Below, piece after piece: positions 36,106-49,050 of a stretch of 64,000 bases of DNA. Every line of letters starts with the position of its first letter. Position 1 is the stretch's first letter. The notes under the pieces are model-generated. The model was not told the DNA's origin, did not search any database, and was given only the letters and a program-made list of their open reading frames with translations. The stretch lies in NCBI GenBank assembly GCA_013400975.1, contig WBMZ01003005.1, positions 62,001-126,000 on the forward strand, in the 5' to 3' direction. Source of the DNA: Atrichornis clamosus (lineage: Eukaryota > Chordata > Aves > Passeriformes > Menuridae). A program made the position numbers and the translations under genes.

Positions 36106-36259
36106 ACATTCTACTAAAGAACTGTTATCCTTTTCCCACATTTGTGCTCGGAAACCCCCTAATTTCAAAGTTACAATAATTCGGAGGGAGGGGTCATTTT
36201 TTCCATTGCAGGAAGGTTACTGCCCTCCTTAGCAGACATCTGTCTTTCAAACCAAGATA

Positions 36260-37278
36260 GAGAAAGTTCAACTTTCACATCTATCTCTCCCTAACCTCAC
36301 CCATTTCTTAGACTACCTTATCTTTCTACGTTAGTAAGAAACAGACATGGGAGATAAGCCAATTTTCAACATATTTGTGAAGGGACCACAGAGCTTATTG
36401 CCGAAGTAAAGGTAGAGGGAAGAGTACTGTCCAGAAGTACAGCAGAAGTATAGCAAAAGTACTGATAAAATAGGGTTATCTTCCATTGCTACACACAAAT
36501 GAAGACAACAGTTCATGTGTTAAGACACTGCATAGTTTCTGAGAGTAACAGGCAAGAAAGTATACAGATGCCTGAGAATTTGTAATGAATCTCATGAATG
36601 TGTTTTCATTATCTGAAAAGACTGAGGCACCAACCCTACAAAACCAGTTTGAGGCAAACAGGAAACAAATTTTCTAAGAAAGAAGATGTCATTAATAACT
36701 GCATTAAATAAGAAAAACTCACCAGGATCTTTCTGGTTTTCCCCCAAGGCCCTGAAGTATAACTCTGCCCGGCAATGAAATGGGTCACCAAGTTTATACT
36801 TAAAAGTTAAGTATCTGAGCTACTTTTTTGCTGCTTATTTGGACTGACAACAGTACAGATACATATTACAGACAAATTTACTTCTGTGCAAAACAAGAGC
36901 TTAATTTCTAACTGTAGGCTGAGGTTGCCCAAGGGTGCAACCAACTACACACAGTCAACTGGGACCAACTTCTTCTTTAGCTACACGACACAAAGACACA
37001 GGGAGAAAGTCCTAAGAATGTTGTGGCAGGAACAGAGCATGTGCAGAGGCTGTAACCAGTTACAGGATTTGTAAATTTATGTGATATAGATTGTATTAAT
37101 AAATCGTGCATATAGTCAGATGAAAGAAATGTAAGTATACGGTAAAGAGATCCTTACTATAAGCTGGATGATTAAATAATGTAAAATCACAAATGAAGTC
37201 AGATAATTAAGCACACCCCTGCAGTACAATTGCCAGAGGTGAGTGCATACTCCTGGAGTCATCTGCTAAATTATTACT
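36260..37278. other. AT-rich non-coding DNA
   Basis: Nothing was recognised between the ERVL-type LTR and the next solo LTR. Confidence 0.45.
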
Positions 37279-37550
37279 TGTGGTAACACAGACTCTTTCC
37301 CATGGGAATTTTTCTCTTCTCCTTCCTGTGTTTTGTAAATAGAGATAAAGCTTGGATGTTATTGAAACTGTCTCTGGAAATATGGGCAGTTCAACCTGAC
37401 CAATTGGCCTAGGGAGAGGTTATGAATTGACCCAATCCGGACGACCTTTTGAAAGTCTATATAAGTTTTAGAATTAAATAATAAATTCAGATTTCTGCCT
37501 CACCCAATCCAGCCTGATTCTTTCACTCTGCCAGCGGTTCAACAGCGACA
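37279..37550 (+). repeat. Small class II solo LTR with perfect target-site duplication
   Basis: It starts TGTGGTAACA and ends CAACAGCGACA, 272 bp. The 6-bp direct repeat ATTACT is perfect at 37273-37278 and 37551-37556. TATATAAG is at 37458-37465 and AATAAA at 37480-37485, in canonical order. A 6-bp duplication and the CAGCGACA end fit class II (ERVK-like). It is a solo LTR: no internal region remains. Confidence 0.88.
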
Positions 37551-39089
37551 ATTACTAAGTAAAAGGTCAAACTACTCACAACTTACAGAATATGGGTGAC
37601 TCTGGCATCCCTTTCCATGCTTTTCATGATTAAGAAAAAATCCTCTCCATTTTTTAAAAATTCTGGACTGAAGCTTCATTTTCCTCTAATTAAATGGATT
37701 TAATCAGAGGTAATAGCTATGATAGATCAAAACCAAACAGTCTAATGCAAGTACTGCTGTTCATGCTAAGTCCATAATTTCTGTCTCTCATGGTGGAGCA
37801 ATTAAATTTCTGTCATCTTTCTGTAGCAATGTGACTGCTGGAATCAAGCTATAAATTTCAGACTCATTTTTCTGAGTTGTTCCACACACTCAGGATTACA
37901 CAGTCATTCTTACTACCACTCCTACAAATATGAGGACCTTTCTCGTATTTTGAAACCTACTTTTTGGGAAGTTTCTTCTTTCTTAGCAGCAGCAGTATTT
38001 ATCAGAGTTTGATTCTCAGAACAAAACTCATTTCATGATGTACACCTTGCCAAAAGCAGCAACCTTGCTTGTTCAGAAGTACAGAAAAATGTTGAATCAG
38101 GACTGTGCTGTCTGAAGCTATCCAGGTCTTCAATTAGCTCCTCTAAATAAGAATGAAAAACCCTTTCCCTCAATCTTATCCTTAAACATTTTTGTATTCA
38201 TCCAAGATCTGTCCTCCTTTCTTTTTGCAGTTGTTAGAGACTTACAAATAAGCTTGATCAGCAAACTAAACTCAGTTCAAGGGTGTACATACAAGCTTGC
38301 TTGTGCTCTGAAAAGGAAAAGGTGATGTCCTCATCAGAAAAGAAGGTGGTTGCGAGCTAGATGATGAACATTGGAAGCAATTCACAATTGTTTTGTCTTC
38401 AGATCCCATCATAGTTCTTTCGGCATTATTAAGTGTTCTCTTCTTTCAAGGTACTACAGATAAAAATATCTCCTCTATTTTGAGAAAAAAAAAAGGGCAA
38501 GGACTAAGAAGGCAAATGAAAGGAGTACATGCTCAATTCTGTTACCACTTACCTCTCAGAAGTGGGATCATATTACTAGCATCCACTAACTCTCACCGTT
38601 ATGCTGCTTCACAAATACAAATTCTTTTCAGAGAGAAACAAGGGGCTAAACTGAGGTGGAAGGGGAAGCATCACCATATTTCCTTAAATATTGATGCAAG
38701 TGCAGGTCCTGCCCGCATGCCATACAGGCTGCACAAAATCTACAGTATGAATTAATTGATCTAGCTCTGATAGAAGAAAGTATTTCTTTCTTATTTACTT
38801 TACTTTGGGTTTTTTTGTAAAAGATGGGAAAAGTAATCACAATGGCAAACTTAGAAAGCAGAATGGCATACTTATTGAAGTATAAGCAAAAAGGTCTAGA
38901 TTTTGTTCACAGTCCAGAAATGTATGGAAAGTCTGTAAAAATCATGAGGAAAAAACCAACAAAACACATGCTGTTATTTTAACAGGTAAAAGACAATCAT
39001 TTCAGATTTCAAGATTCTATTCACTCTGTAGAATGACAAATATGTATTATCACCTCAGTTTCAAATGTAATCAGACCTCAGTTTGATTT
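37551..39089. other. AT-rich non-coding DNA
   Basis: No recognised feature; open frames are short and unrelated to known families. Confidence 0.45.
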
Positions 39090-39905
39090 TCATAAAATCA
39101 CAGAATATCGTGAGCTGGAAGTGACCCACAAGGATAGTCAAAGTCCAGCTCCAACTCCTGGCCCTTCAGGGCCCCAAGAGTCACACCATGTGCCCAAGAG
39201 CACTGTAGAAATGCTTCTTGATCTCTGCCAGGCTTGATGCTGTGACCACTTCACTGTAGAGCCTGTTCCAGCGCTCAACCACCTTCTGGGTGAAGAATCT
39301 TTCTCTAGTGTCCAACCTCAAACTCCCCTGACTCAGCTTCATGATGCTCCCTGAGGTCCTGTCATTGGTCACCACAGAGAAGAGATCAGTGCCTTCCCCT
39401 CATGAGGAAGCTCTGGACTGCTATGAGATGCCTCCTCAGTCTCCACTTCTCCAGGCTGAACAGACCAACTAACCTCAGCTGCAGCTTGTGTCACTTCACC
39501 TCTAGACCCTTTACCATTTTTGTTGCTTTCCTTTCAACACTCTCTAAAAGCTTCATGTCTTTTTCATATTGTGGTGTCCAAAACTGCCCTCAGGACTCGA
39601 GATGAGGCTGCCCCAGTGCAGAGCAGAGCATAGCAGGACAACCCCCTCCCTTGCCCTGGTGGCAATGCTGTGCTTGATGTCCCACAGGAAAAAGTTGGCC
39701 CTCCTGGCTGGTTCATGTTCAACTTGCCATTGACCAGGACACCCAAGTCACTTTTCACAGAGCTGCTCTCCAGCATTTCATTTCTCACTTTGTCTGTATA
39801 TCAAGTGTTGTCCCATCCCAGGTGCAGAATGTGGCATTTGCCCTGGTTAAAATTCACATGGTTGGTGATTGCCCACCTCTCTTAATTTGTCAAGGTCTCT
39901 CATGT
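39090..39905 (-). repeat. CR1 LINE 3' fragment, minus strand
   Basis: It starts 'aaaatcacagaat' (a CR1 tail in reverse). It continues with the reversed ORF2 end, whose minus-strand frames at 39181-39375 and 39564-39788 carry 'KVVERWNRLYSEVV' and 'DLGVLVNGKLN', both CR1 RT C-terminal motifs. It ends with 'gtcaaggtctct'. About 815 bp with stops and frame changes; a dead copy. Confidence 0.9.
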
Positions 39906-42900
39906 GTTGTGTTCCTCTGTTATCATCCAGAAGTTAGGGGAAATTAATTAAAAGGAAATAATAGTAAATTAGTATAGTAGAATTTTAATATTATCTTTCA
40001 TCAAAAGTATTACACTAGCAGGTTTAACAAACCAGCACAATTACCAGTTACTTTCTCTCTTGCATTAGCAGACAAAATCCTGTAAAAAGTCTTCAAATAC
40101 ATCTATAAAGAAGCAACAAAAGAAACAAAATTGATTTTTCACAAGGAATCTCTACATAGTATTTATGATGAAATAAAGAGTTCCCCCAAGAAGGTCTTAA
40201 CAGTTAAGAATAAATTCATAGATTAAATAAGGAGAAGGGAAACCAAGAAAAGAGCACAGCCTTCCATAGGACAAATTGCAATTAGGTAACTTAATCTAAT
40301 GCAATGGATTTACAGAAGAAAATCGGATAACTATTGAGAGACAACACTGGGTAAGAATAATTTATTTATCCTAACAATTTTCAAGCATAAATGGTAACTG
40401 CAGACCATGTACGAAAATACACAATAATAAATACGTTATATAGTAATGTGCCTCACTGGATTGTCTTAATGATGAGTAATAGCAACAACTCTTTACAAAC
40501 ATTACTCTGTGAAGATATTCAGCACCAATTGTGTGACATTTCTGGAGCCCTTCAAGCTTTCTACAAACTTTAATATTATTTATTTATTTATATGGCTCCT
40601 ATGGTTATGGAAAATTATCACAGTTGTTTAAAAAGGTCTGGCCTAGATAGCCTGAGGAATTACTGCTAGTAACAGTGGGAAGGAATGTGAGTGTGTGTGT
40701 CTATGTGGATAGTTTTCAAAAAAATTACTGGAAGAAATAAATATTAAAAAAACAAAGCATCCTTGGGGATCAGTCTTCGCAAATCAAAATCTTAATTAGC
40801 AACACAGATTATCAGGATAGTTAATTTGTGCTCCTTCTACTGGTCAATTGACCCTATAGCCGTGAAAATAATAATACTCTGTACAGAATCTCCAGATTGT
40901 CATGTAGCAATCAACCTTCCAAAAATCTGAAACCAAATTACAGTATTTTTAAAAACCCTTACACACAGCTGATATTTTACATATCAGTTCCAAATGTCAC
41001 CTAAACACATCAAAATCTCGTAATGGAAGGAAAAGGATCTTGCAGATCAAAAATATATTTCCTATTATACCAGTTTGTTTTGTGTATCTAGTTCATAGAC
41101 ATTTCACTTCCCTCAGATTTTGAAATGCAATTAAACATTTGAAATTATGAATCGCTGTAATAAACTGCTGTTAACTAGATTTTTAATTGAAAGGTCCTTT
41201 TTCCACTTTCTCATACTAAAACATCAGCAGCAACCAAGCTGCAAAGAAGCCTAGATCACAGGACAATTTGAACCGCAAGGCAGTGCCTAGCAGCCCACCT
41301 GACCCACTCCCCTGCTCATACTGGGGCTCACACAAGCATAATTCCAGGTCTTAGTATAAGCAAACATTAAATCCGTAACAAAAACCAGGAAAAAACGGTT
41401 TAGCAAAAATCATGGGATCTGACCACAATTCTTGCTAGTCACAAGCAGTGTATTTCCTGGGGAATGCAAATGTCACTAGCAGCTTGAACCACCTGAAAGA
41501 ACCATAGAACACCTTACTTTTGAATTTCAATGGATTAATTCCTCTGGGACTCTGCATTTCATCTGAAGCTGACAAAATGTACTCTATAAATATTTATACA
41601 GCATATAACAGATTCTTTTTATTTCACAATGCTCAAGTACCATCCATATAGCCACAGGCTTTCTGATTACTTTTCCTGGACAAATAATTTAAATACTAAT
41701 TTTAAATGTCAGCTTCTGAACAAGAGCTGTTAAAATGTTCTTTAAGAAGTGTGATGCATGGTAAACCCTAATATATTAGCATAATTGATTTTATTTCGCA
41801 AAAGTGAAAATAATGGCAAATTTCATTTACCTTGCTCAGTATGGTCTTTTATTAATAGGCTTTAGTTTTTTAAACCAGCAAGAGACACTTCTATTGTCAT
41901 CTACATATTAGAAATGTAAACACTTAAACACTTCCCACAATGACTGCCTTCAGAATTGATTCTGAGTATTATCTCAAAAAAGCAAAGAACTAACGTGACA
42001 AAGGGCACTACTGCCCCCTAATGAGCCAGACCACAAAAGCGCCTCTGTAACAGCATGACATGGCATTCTTGAAAAAAATTCAAGTCATTATATCCAGGAA
42101 TTATGGGGGAAAAAAGTGAAAAATTAAGACAATAATTAAGAACATATACATTAAATTCACATTTCTGCATAAAAGGCACATACAAAATTTTGGAGAGAAA
42201 AGGAAGTATCTAGTAGCTACGATTTTCAGATACAATACTTTATACACCAAGAGATCATGAAGATGTAAAATACACCAGAAAAATTATGTTCCCACACTTC
42301 TGTTAGTATATAAGCAGACATGTAATTATTCAGAGAAAAAGCCTGTAGTTATCTTCACACCAACCCAGATTTTTAAATTTTACTGTCTGTGCTGTGAGAG
42401 CATCGTTTTCTTGTTGCACTGTTCTATCTAAATGCCCATCCTAAGTTTATTCTAGTCTTGTAATCATCACAAAGTAATTTAGTCTTGGTACCTAAACACA
42501 CCCACAGAAAGAAATAGAGAGGAAACAATCAAAAAAGTCCACTTTCTGAATTCTGTTTGTACAGGAAATAGAAGAACTTTCTGCCTGATATGAAAGTGAC
42601 TTTTTTTCCTCTATATTTTTTTAATAGTTTTGCCATAAGAGCTGAACCTATATTCAGTGCTGCCCAATGCAGTGTAGGCATAAAATTTTGTCTGGCTCCT
42701 GCATCTGCATTACAAAAATACAGATTGCAATGAAATGCTGAAGAAAATACAACTGTAGCAAGTCTTAGTGAGAAGCACCAACATAAGCTCTGTATTCTCT
42801 TTTGTTTCACCATAAATCAAAAACTGCACTCACATTTTAGTAAAATTACTGTAATTTAAATGCAATGCTAAAGCAGAACTGAGTTCTAATTTCTCCCCTC

Positions 42901-43568
42901 AAACTTCTTCTACTGAATTTTTCATAGATAAACATTCTGATAGACACCACAGAACTAAAGACTCAATTTTCATTGCAAAGACAAGGTTAAAAGCAAGCAC
43001 GCTGGATAACAAAAGATACAGATTTTATGAATAAGAAATTATGTTCACTAGTGTGTCTGGGCACTGAAATGGCACCAGTGGCCAAAATTTCTGAACTTAA
43101 GACTAACTTAAAACCTCCAAATACTGGCTTTCTGTGACCTCACATACTATGTCATCATTCATATAAATAAATCATTAGCACAAAAAGGTTGCAAGTGATG
43201 AGGAACATCTTACGTAACTACACACATGGTAGAAGGCTGCAATCTACTACGTATTAAAAGCATAAGAACTACATATGCTATGTGATAAAAGTATCTCCAA
43301 AAGTATTTTAGAGACCTAAAATAACCATATTCAATATTTCTCCTACTACAGCCCAAAAAGCTGGTAACACAGCTCTCAGTCTACCCAATATTTATGCTAT
43401 TACATCAGTGTTTCACAACTCCAAGTGTCTACTATAATCTTCATGAAATATAAAAATTAAAATACTGGCAAGACTAACAACAACCAAGAGCTCCAATGGA
43501 TGCCTCAGAACTTTAACACAAGGCCATCACCACAACTCATTCCAATGCTGCTGACATATATTTCTTAC
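39906..43568. other. AT-rich non-coding DNA; COMMD10 last intron or 3' flank
   Basis: I searched by eye for the missing C-terminal COMMD10 exon on the minus strand and did not find it. No repeat was recognised. Confidence 0.45.
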
Positions 43569-43679
43569 CTTTGAATCTTCAGTGCTCACTCCCAGGTCCA
43601 GCACAGCTTGAAGAGACTTCAGCTTCGCTTGCATGGACTCTGCCATTTGGAGATTAAGCTGCCATCCAATTGTTTCAAG
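43569..43679 (-). CDS. COMMD10: COMMD10 exon (COMM domain part), minus strand
   Basis: COMMD10 is a COMM-domain protein; the family forms the Commander complex with CCDC22/CCDC93, acting in endosomal recycling and NF-kB control. This 111-bp exon encodes 37 codons starting [15 protein letters not shown] and ending VSTEDSK, very close to the human COMMD10 COMM-domain segment as I recall it. On the minus strand it has acceptor ...ttttatag before CTTGAA and donor gtaaga after CAAAG, both phase 0. It joins directly in protein order after the exon at 61635-61790, about 18 kb away. The following C-terminal exon (about 30 residues) was not found at lower coordinates. Confidence 0.93.
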
Positions 43680-45493
43680 CTATAAAACACAAATTTAGAT
43701 TACAATCAGATGGTACAAAAGCACTGAGGTCAACTTTCAAAACTGCTAGCAGTCTGCGGCAGTGTCACATGCCACAAAGGTTAAGCACTTGTATACAATA
43801 AATTTTCCTCAAATTATTCTGGACTCCAAGACAGATGTGCTTCTCTCTTGTCAAATTTACCATTCAAACTGCCTATGACCACTCAAAATAAAGCAACTTC
43901 CTACATCTAAGATCTGATGGAACCAATCCATAGAACACAACTAAGGATCCAGAACATAGTAGTTTCCTCCTCTTGTGGAAGTTTATCAGCAAAGTTGCAG
44001 ATTCAATCTCATTTCATATTTATTTTTCTTTTAGGAAAAAGAAAAAATTACCAATAAATAGTAAACCAGCTAAAAATTGTTATTTCTTAATCAACAAATT
44101 TACTCATTGTTTTGTACCACATGCAGATCTTAATGACAAAAATAATTCTCTTCTGCTTTTTGAATCATTATTGCTGAAAAGACAGAACCCAGTGAAGCAT
44201 GTGAGCAATGGAATTTTTAATAGAATGCTATTAAAAAATAGATTTCAAATTGTTTTTTAATCACTACTCTAAAATTATATTCAAACATTGTCAAGGCACA
44301 CCTCACACATAAATGACGTACACAACAACAGAACTACAAGACTTTCACGACATAATCTTCCTGGCCTTCGTGAATAAAGAGAAGTGGAAATACAAAATCC
44401 TACCATCTGTCAAGATTATTTACACACAAGTTCTTTTTAATCTAGTGCCTCTCTTCTTCTAGTAAATAATGTGGCTGACTTGGTAAAAGTGAAAGTGTGC
44501 CACATCTTGGTTAATCTCTTACCAGTCTAACAGCTAAATTCAGCTAAATCAGTCAAAATCATTAACAGAATAAAGCCATGCCAAAGGCTCTGTATTGTGA
44601 ACAGCAAGACATGCTCTTCATCCTACAGTGACAGTAACCTCTAGATGAAAGATAGGAAAGGGTGGCAAAAACTTCCTCCATGGGCACAGCTCAAAGACAG
44701 AACTTCCAAAATTTATTGCAGCTGTATCACTTATACTTACATACTTCTGTATGTTACATTGCATTTATTTGTATGCCAGATCAATAGTATAACTATGTAA
44801 CAAACACAGGAAGCCATATAACTAAGCATACCAAAAGGAAAATTATGTTATTGTGATATTTTAACCACCAAGACCAGCCCAAGATGGTTAGGGAATTTAG
44901 CCAAGGCCAAGGTTCAGGAAAAGACGCAGTCAGTCTCAGACTGACTTTGTGTACAGCTATAGGAATAGGACAGCTGGAAGAAGTTCAGCAGGTCAGCCTG
45001 CAGTCTGTTGGCTGCTCTGCAAACAATGTCCCATTCAAACTTCTATTTGTGGTAAAAATACGGAAGTTTACGTATTAATCAGATCGATGAAAGCATGTAG
45101 GCCACATGAAGGGACACAGTGAAGATGTTCCAAGTCTGGTCCACTTCGAGTATAGCTTTAGTAACAGTATACTCACTGCCTATGGATTAGATGCTTTAAA
45201 GAAAAGGTATATAAATTAAAAAAGCAGATGAATTTTTAATCATAATTCTGCTTTGATCTTCTCTAACTTGATTACATCTTGATTTGTGAAAATAGTGCAT
45301 AGCCCCTCTCACCCAAAAGTACAGAACAATCTAGAGTGGATTCTGTCCACATGCTCAAGTCAATCACACTAATGGACAACTCTGCTAAGTCCCTGTGCTG
45401 GCCAGTGTTTTCCAGAAAATTATACACCTCGAAAACATTTTTCCCTCTACAAACTTCAATAAAATTAAGAAACTAACTATGGTTCTTTCAGGA
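43680..45493. other. COMMD10 intron, part
   Basis: Intronic sequence between the exon at 43569-43679 and an LTR at 45494. Nothing else was recognised. Confidence 0.6.
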
Positions 45494-46094
45494 TGTCCAG
45501 GTTTGAGACAATATAAGGAGGAAAATGCCCTCCCGGGGGGAAGGTAGACTATTAGCCCCCCCCTCCCCCACCAGGTCCAGACAGAGGCAATTCCTTAGAG
45601 GTAGAATGAAAAAAAACCTGTTTTATTTACAAGGCATAGGAAAGAAATGAACAATATTATATGATAAACTACTTGCAGTGGAGAAACCTGTGTAAAGTAC
45701 AGAGTCCTTGGCGTGGTCCCTGTTGATGGGCTGAGGCAGGGCCCCTCCCCTGGACATGCCAGCGATTGGATGACCTGCTGTCCTGGATCCGAGCTCAGCT
45801 GAAAAGCAGTTTCAGGGAAAAAGAAAAAAAAAAATCCCAAGGAAAGAAACTTCCTTGTCTTAGCTAGCTAAAAAGGGGGCGGAAAACAAAAAAAGAAAAA
45901 TTCGCTTTCCGTCTCTCTCCCTTGAGAAACAGAGCTGGAAAAAAAACCCAACAAACCCGCCTGAGTCCCAGCACGGGAGAATTTGTGTTTGTCCTTGAAA
46001 ACTCTTGGAACTGAGTCAGAAGCACAGAATTCGTATTTAGTATAAAACAGCAATATGAGATAACAAAATGGTGTCATATGCTCAACCCAAGACA
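45494..46094 (-). repeat. ERVL-type solo LTR, minus strand, in the COMMD10 intron
   Basis: On the minus strand it starts TGTCTTGGGTTGAG and ends CTCAAACCTGGACA, the same terminal style as the LTRs at 11472 and 36259. Length is 601 bp. The 5-bp flanks CAGGA (45489-45493) and CAAGA (46095-46099) agree at 4 of 5 bases, fitting ERVL. It contains A/G-rich runs near 45830-45900 and a C/G-rich block near 45530-45570. It is in the same orientation as COMMD10. Confidence 0.72.
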
Positions 46095-48731
46095 CAAGAG
46101 TATAAAGGTAGTACCTTATTTTAAGCTTTCTATCAAGAAGAAAAGTTTAGTTCAGTTAAGAAAATTGAAAATGGTCAACAGAAAAGGACTCAAATCCTAA
46201 GTTATGGATTCTAGTGGGTGGGAGCTGCCCAAAGCAGGAAATCAAGAACAGTACCACCTGTTGATAAAACCACTAAGGACAACCACAGAGATAGCAAGCT
46301 CTGGATGACTCTTCATACCGCAGTCACTGAAGTTCAAGCCCTGCACTCCTCAATACAGAAACTATCAGTTACTTGAACAGTTTATTACTGTTATTATTGT
46401 AGTAGGGAAACCAAGTCTTAGACAGGCTAGCAGCTCACACAGGATCACAAAACAATGTCACTAGAGACAAGAACAATATCCCAGGAAGTCTGACTTCTAA
46501 GACTTTTCTGAATCTGTTAAGTAGCGTACTCTGTGTAGCATCAAGAACAAACCACCAAAAACTAACTCAAATTTGTGTTTGCCATTTCACTTTTAATACA
46601 CATCTATTCCAGAATATTGTAGAGGGCTCAGAACAAATACAATATATGTGGGAGCACACTGGCCTCAGTTTATACCTGAACAGCAGACATAACTCTTGTC
46701 TTTTACCGCTTTACCCTAAAATTCCTTTCTTATCTGTAAAATTCATGTCTGTGTTGTGTTTTAAACACAGTTGTATGAGAAGAAGTTTTGATTAATAAGA
46801 AGCGTGCTGTCTAAGGCTTCAAAATGGTCCCTTTTCTTGAAGGAAAAATGCAGCATGTATCTGGCTATGCTCATGTTTACTTAGAAGACATTCAACATCC
46901 TGAAATACCAATTAATCTTTTGGGAGTGGTGACAAGTTTTTGCATTGCATTTGTGTCAAAGCACAGTATTTGTTAGCCACAAAGTGGTACATATTTTAGG
47001 GACAATTTTTTCAAATATGAAAGGACTATAAAAGTATTTTTACTTCTGATATAAAACTTGTTAGAGAAAACAGAATGATGGGAGAACGGTGCCGAAATCT
47101 GTAATAAACTAACTGAAAAGCATTTACTGGAGCAGGGGAGAAGTATTTCTCCATAACTAGCATGAAAAAAAAGCCACGTTACTGTAGGCCTTTACCTTCT
47201 TTTTACAATTTCCTTCAGCAGTTTGGAAATGTGCTTGCTACCCTGCCACTGCAACACTAAACATTGTTGAAAATATATTGGTTGGTGCTGTAACTTGTCA
47301 CTGTTATCTCTGGCACTTATTTAGCCTCAGGGTTATATTTAGAAAACAAAATGAAAGAGGTGCAAGCTGGAAACAAAATAAGGAAAAAAACATAGATACT
47401 AAATAAAACCAACAGTAAAAACACAGCAAATGTTTCAGATCTGCTCCTTGAACCCTATGGCAACCCTATGAGTAAGGGCAACCAAGACATGAGAAAGTTT
47501 TCAACAACCCCTGTAAATCCTCAGTTCTTGTATCCATTTTGTTTAATTCAGGCTTCCAAAGTGGTTAACATGACACTCAGGACTAACAGACATGGAAGAA
47601 CTCATGCACCTCCTCCTTCCAGAACTCACTCAGTACCAGCTGTACAAAAGGTAAGGTGTTACATCTGGTGAACCAGCTCTGTACCCCCACATCCACAGTT
47701 CTTCTCAGTGGCCACCCACAACTGTCCCAGGACAGATTCACACTAGAAAGCAGCTAGTTCCCCTATTATAAGACGGCTTGACCCTACAATTGAAGATGAG
47801 CAGCACCTTTACAGGTACATAAAAACATCATCTCTGGTCTGTCTATGATAGCCACAGTCATTTTCTTCCAGTGTAAAACATTGTATCTTCCAACTCATGC
47901 CCACTGTCCTGTCCATCAGACAATTTTCCATGCTAAATAGTAGAGCGTAGTATTTCACACAGTAAGACAAAATCATCAGCAATCTAACGCAACTATAGTA
48001 AAACATTCGGGTGAAAGTCACTCTCTTGCAAAAAGCCCACGCGCACTACATGTCAAGGCAACTTTCACAGCTGATATAAACCTGAAGCATGGTCTCCAAC
48101 CAAATCAAGGTACACATAGCCAAAATTAACACCCACAGAATCCATTTCCCTCATCACCTACAGCCCATTGTTAAAAAGCCTGATGGGCAGAGAATGCAGA
48201 AGCAATTCTAAATTGGCAGAAGTGTTCTGTAGTTTTATGCTTGTGAAAAAGTTTATGAAAGTCCAGAACAAAAAGGAACACATAGCATAGACAAAGTAAC
48301 ATATTCAATTTGTAGAAGTCTGGTAGTATGACAACAAATGTTTTCTATAGCCAAAAGGTAAGTGATAAATAAAAGTGATAACATTACCGTATATTTGGTA
48401 ATCTTTGAAAATCAGCTATATAACAGTTTTTCAACAGTATGATTTCAATTGGGTATTTACTCCACTGTCAGTGGGCCATGGTTTAGTTTGTCTGAGCTTT
48501 TTAAGAAGCAACAAAACTCTCCAACGTGTGCCTTTTTAGGCAGCAAAAGATTTTCATTACCCTGAAGTTGCTAAGGGACTGCTGAAGCTTTTCAACATGA
48601 CTCAGAGAATTCTAAAGCAAACTAAGCTGTAGCCACAGTCAAAACTAAAAGCCAGTAAAGTGAGCACAGCTGAAAATAAATCCTAATTTTCCTTCCAAAA
48701 ATTCAAATCTTGGCACAAAACTGACTGCTTC
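46095..48731. other. COMMD10 intron, nothing recognised
   Basis: AT-rich intronic DNA without recognised repeats or exons. Confidence 0.5.
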
Positions 48732-49050
48732 TAATCATAGAATGGTTTGGGTTGGAAGAGACCTTAAAGATCATCTAGTTCCAAACCCCTGCCTCCTGCC
48801 ATAGTCATGGACACCTGTCACTAGACCAGAATACTCAGTCCCATACAGCCTGGCCTTGAACACTTCCACTTCCACAGCTTCTCTGGGCAACCTGTTACAG
48901 TGACTCACCATCCTCACAGTAAATAATTTCTTCCTAATACCTAAACTAAACCTACTTTTACTCAGTTTAAAGCCATTACCCTTCATTCTATCACTACATG
49001 CCCTTGTAAAAGGTTATTATTATACTCCAGCTCTCTTGTAGGTAGACCCC
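48732..49050 (-). repeat. CR1 LINE 3' fragment, minus strand
   Basis: 'aatcatagaatggtttgggt' followed by 'ggaagagaccttaaagatca' is the classic reversed CR1 3' end. The match runs through 'ctttaaagccattacccttc' and the 'cactacatgcccttgtaaaa' block to about 49050. Confidence 0.9.

Larger units (their letters stand above)
35141..36259 (+). repeat. Long ERVL-type solo LTR with internal microsatellites
   Basis: It starts TGTTGGTAAG and ends with 'tgtctttcaaaccaagata', matching the terminal text of avian ERVL LTRs (the usual CA end changed to TA). The middle is GC-rich (35750-36000) and contains GA/GACA and GATATA microsatellites. Possible 5-bp direct repeats are AGCAA (35136-35140) and AGAAA (36261-36265), 4 of 5 bases and one base off the inferred end. 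Identity and ends are recalled from avian LTR families and need alignment. Confidence 0.62.
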
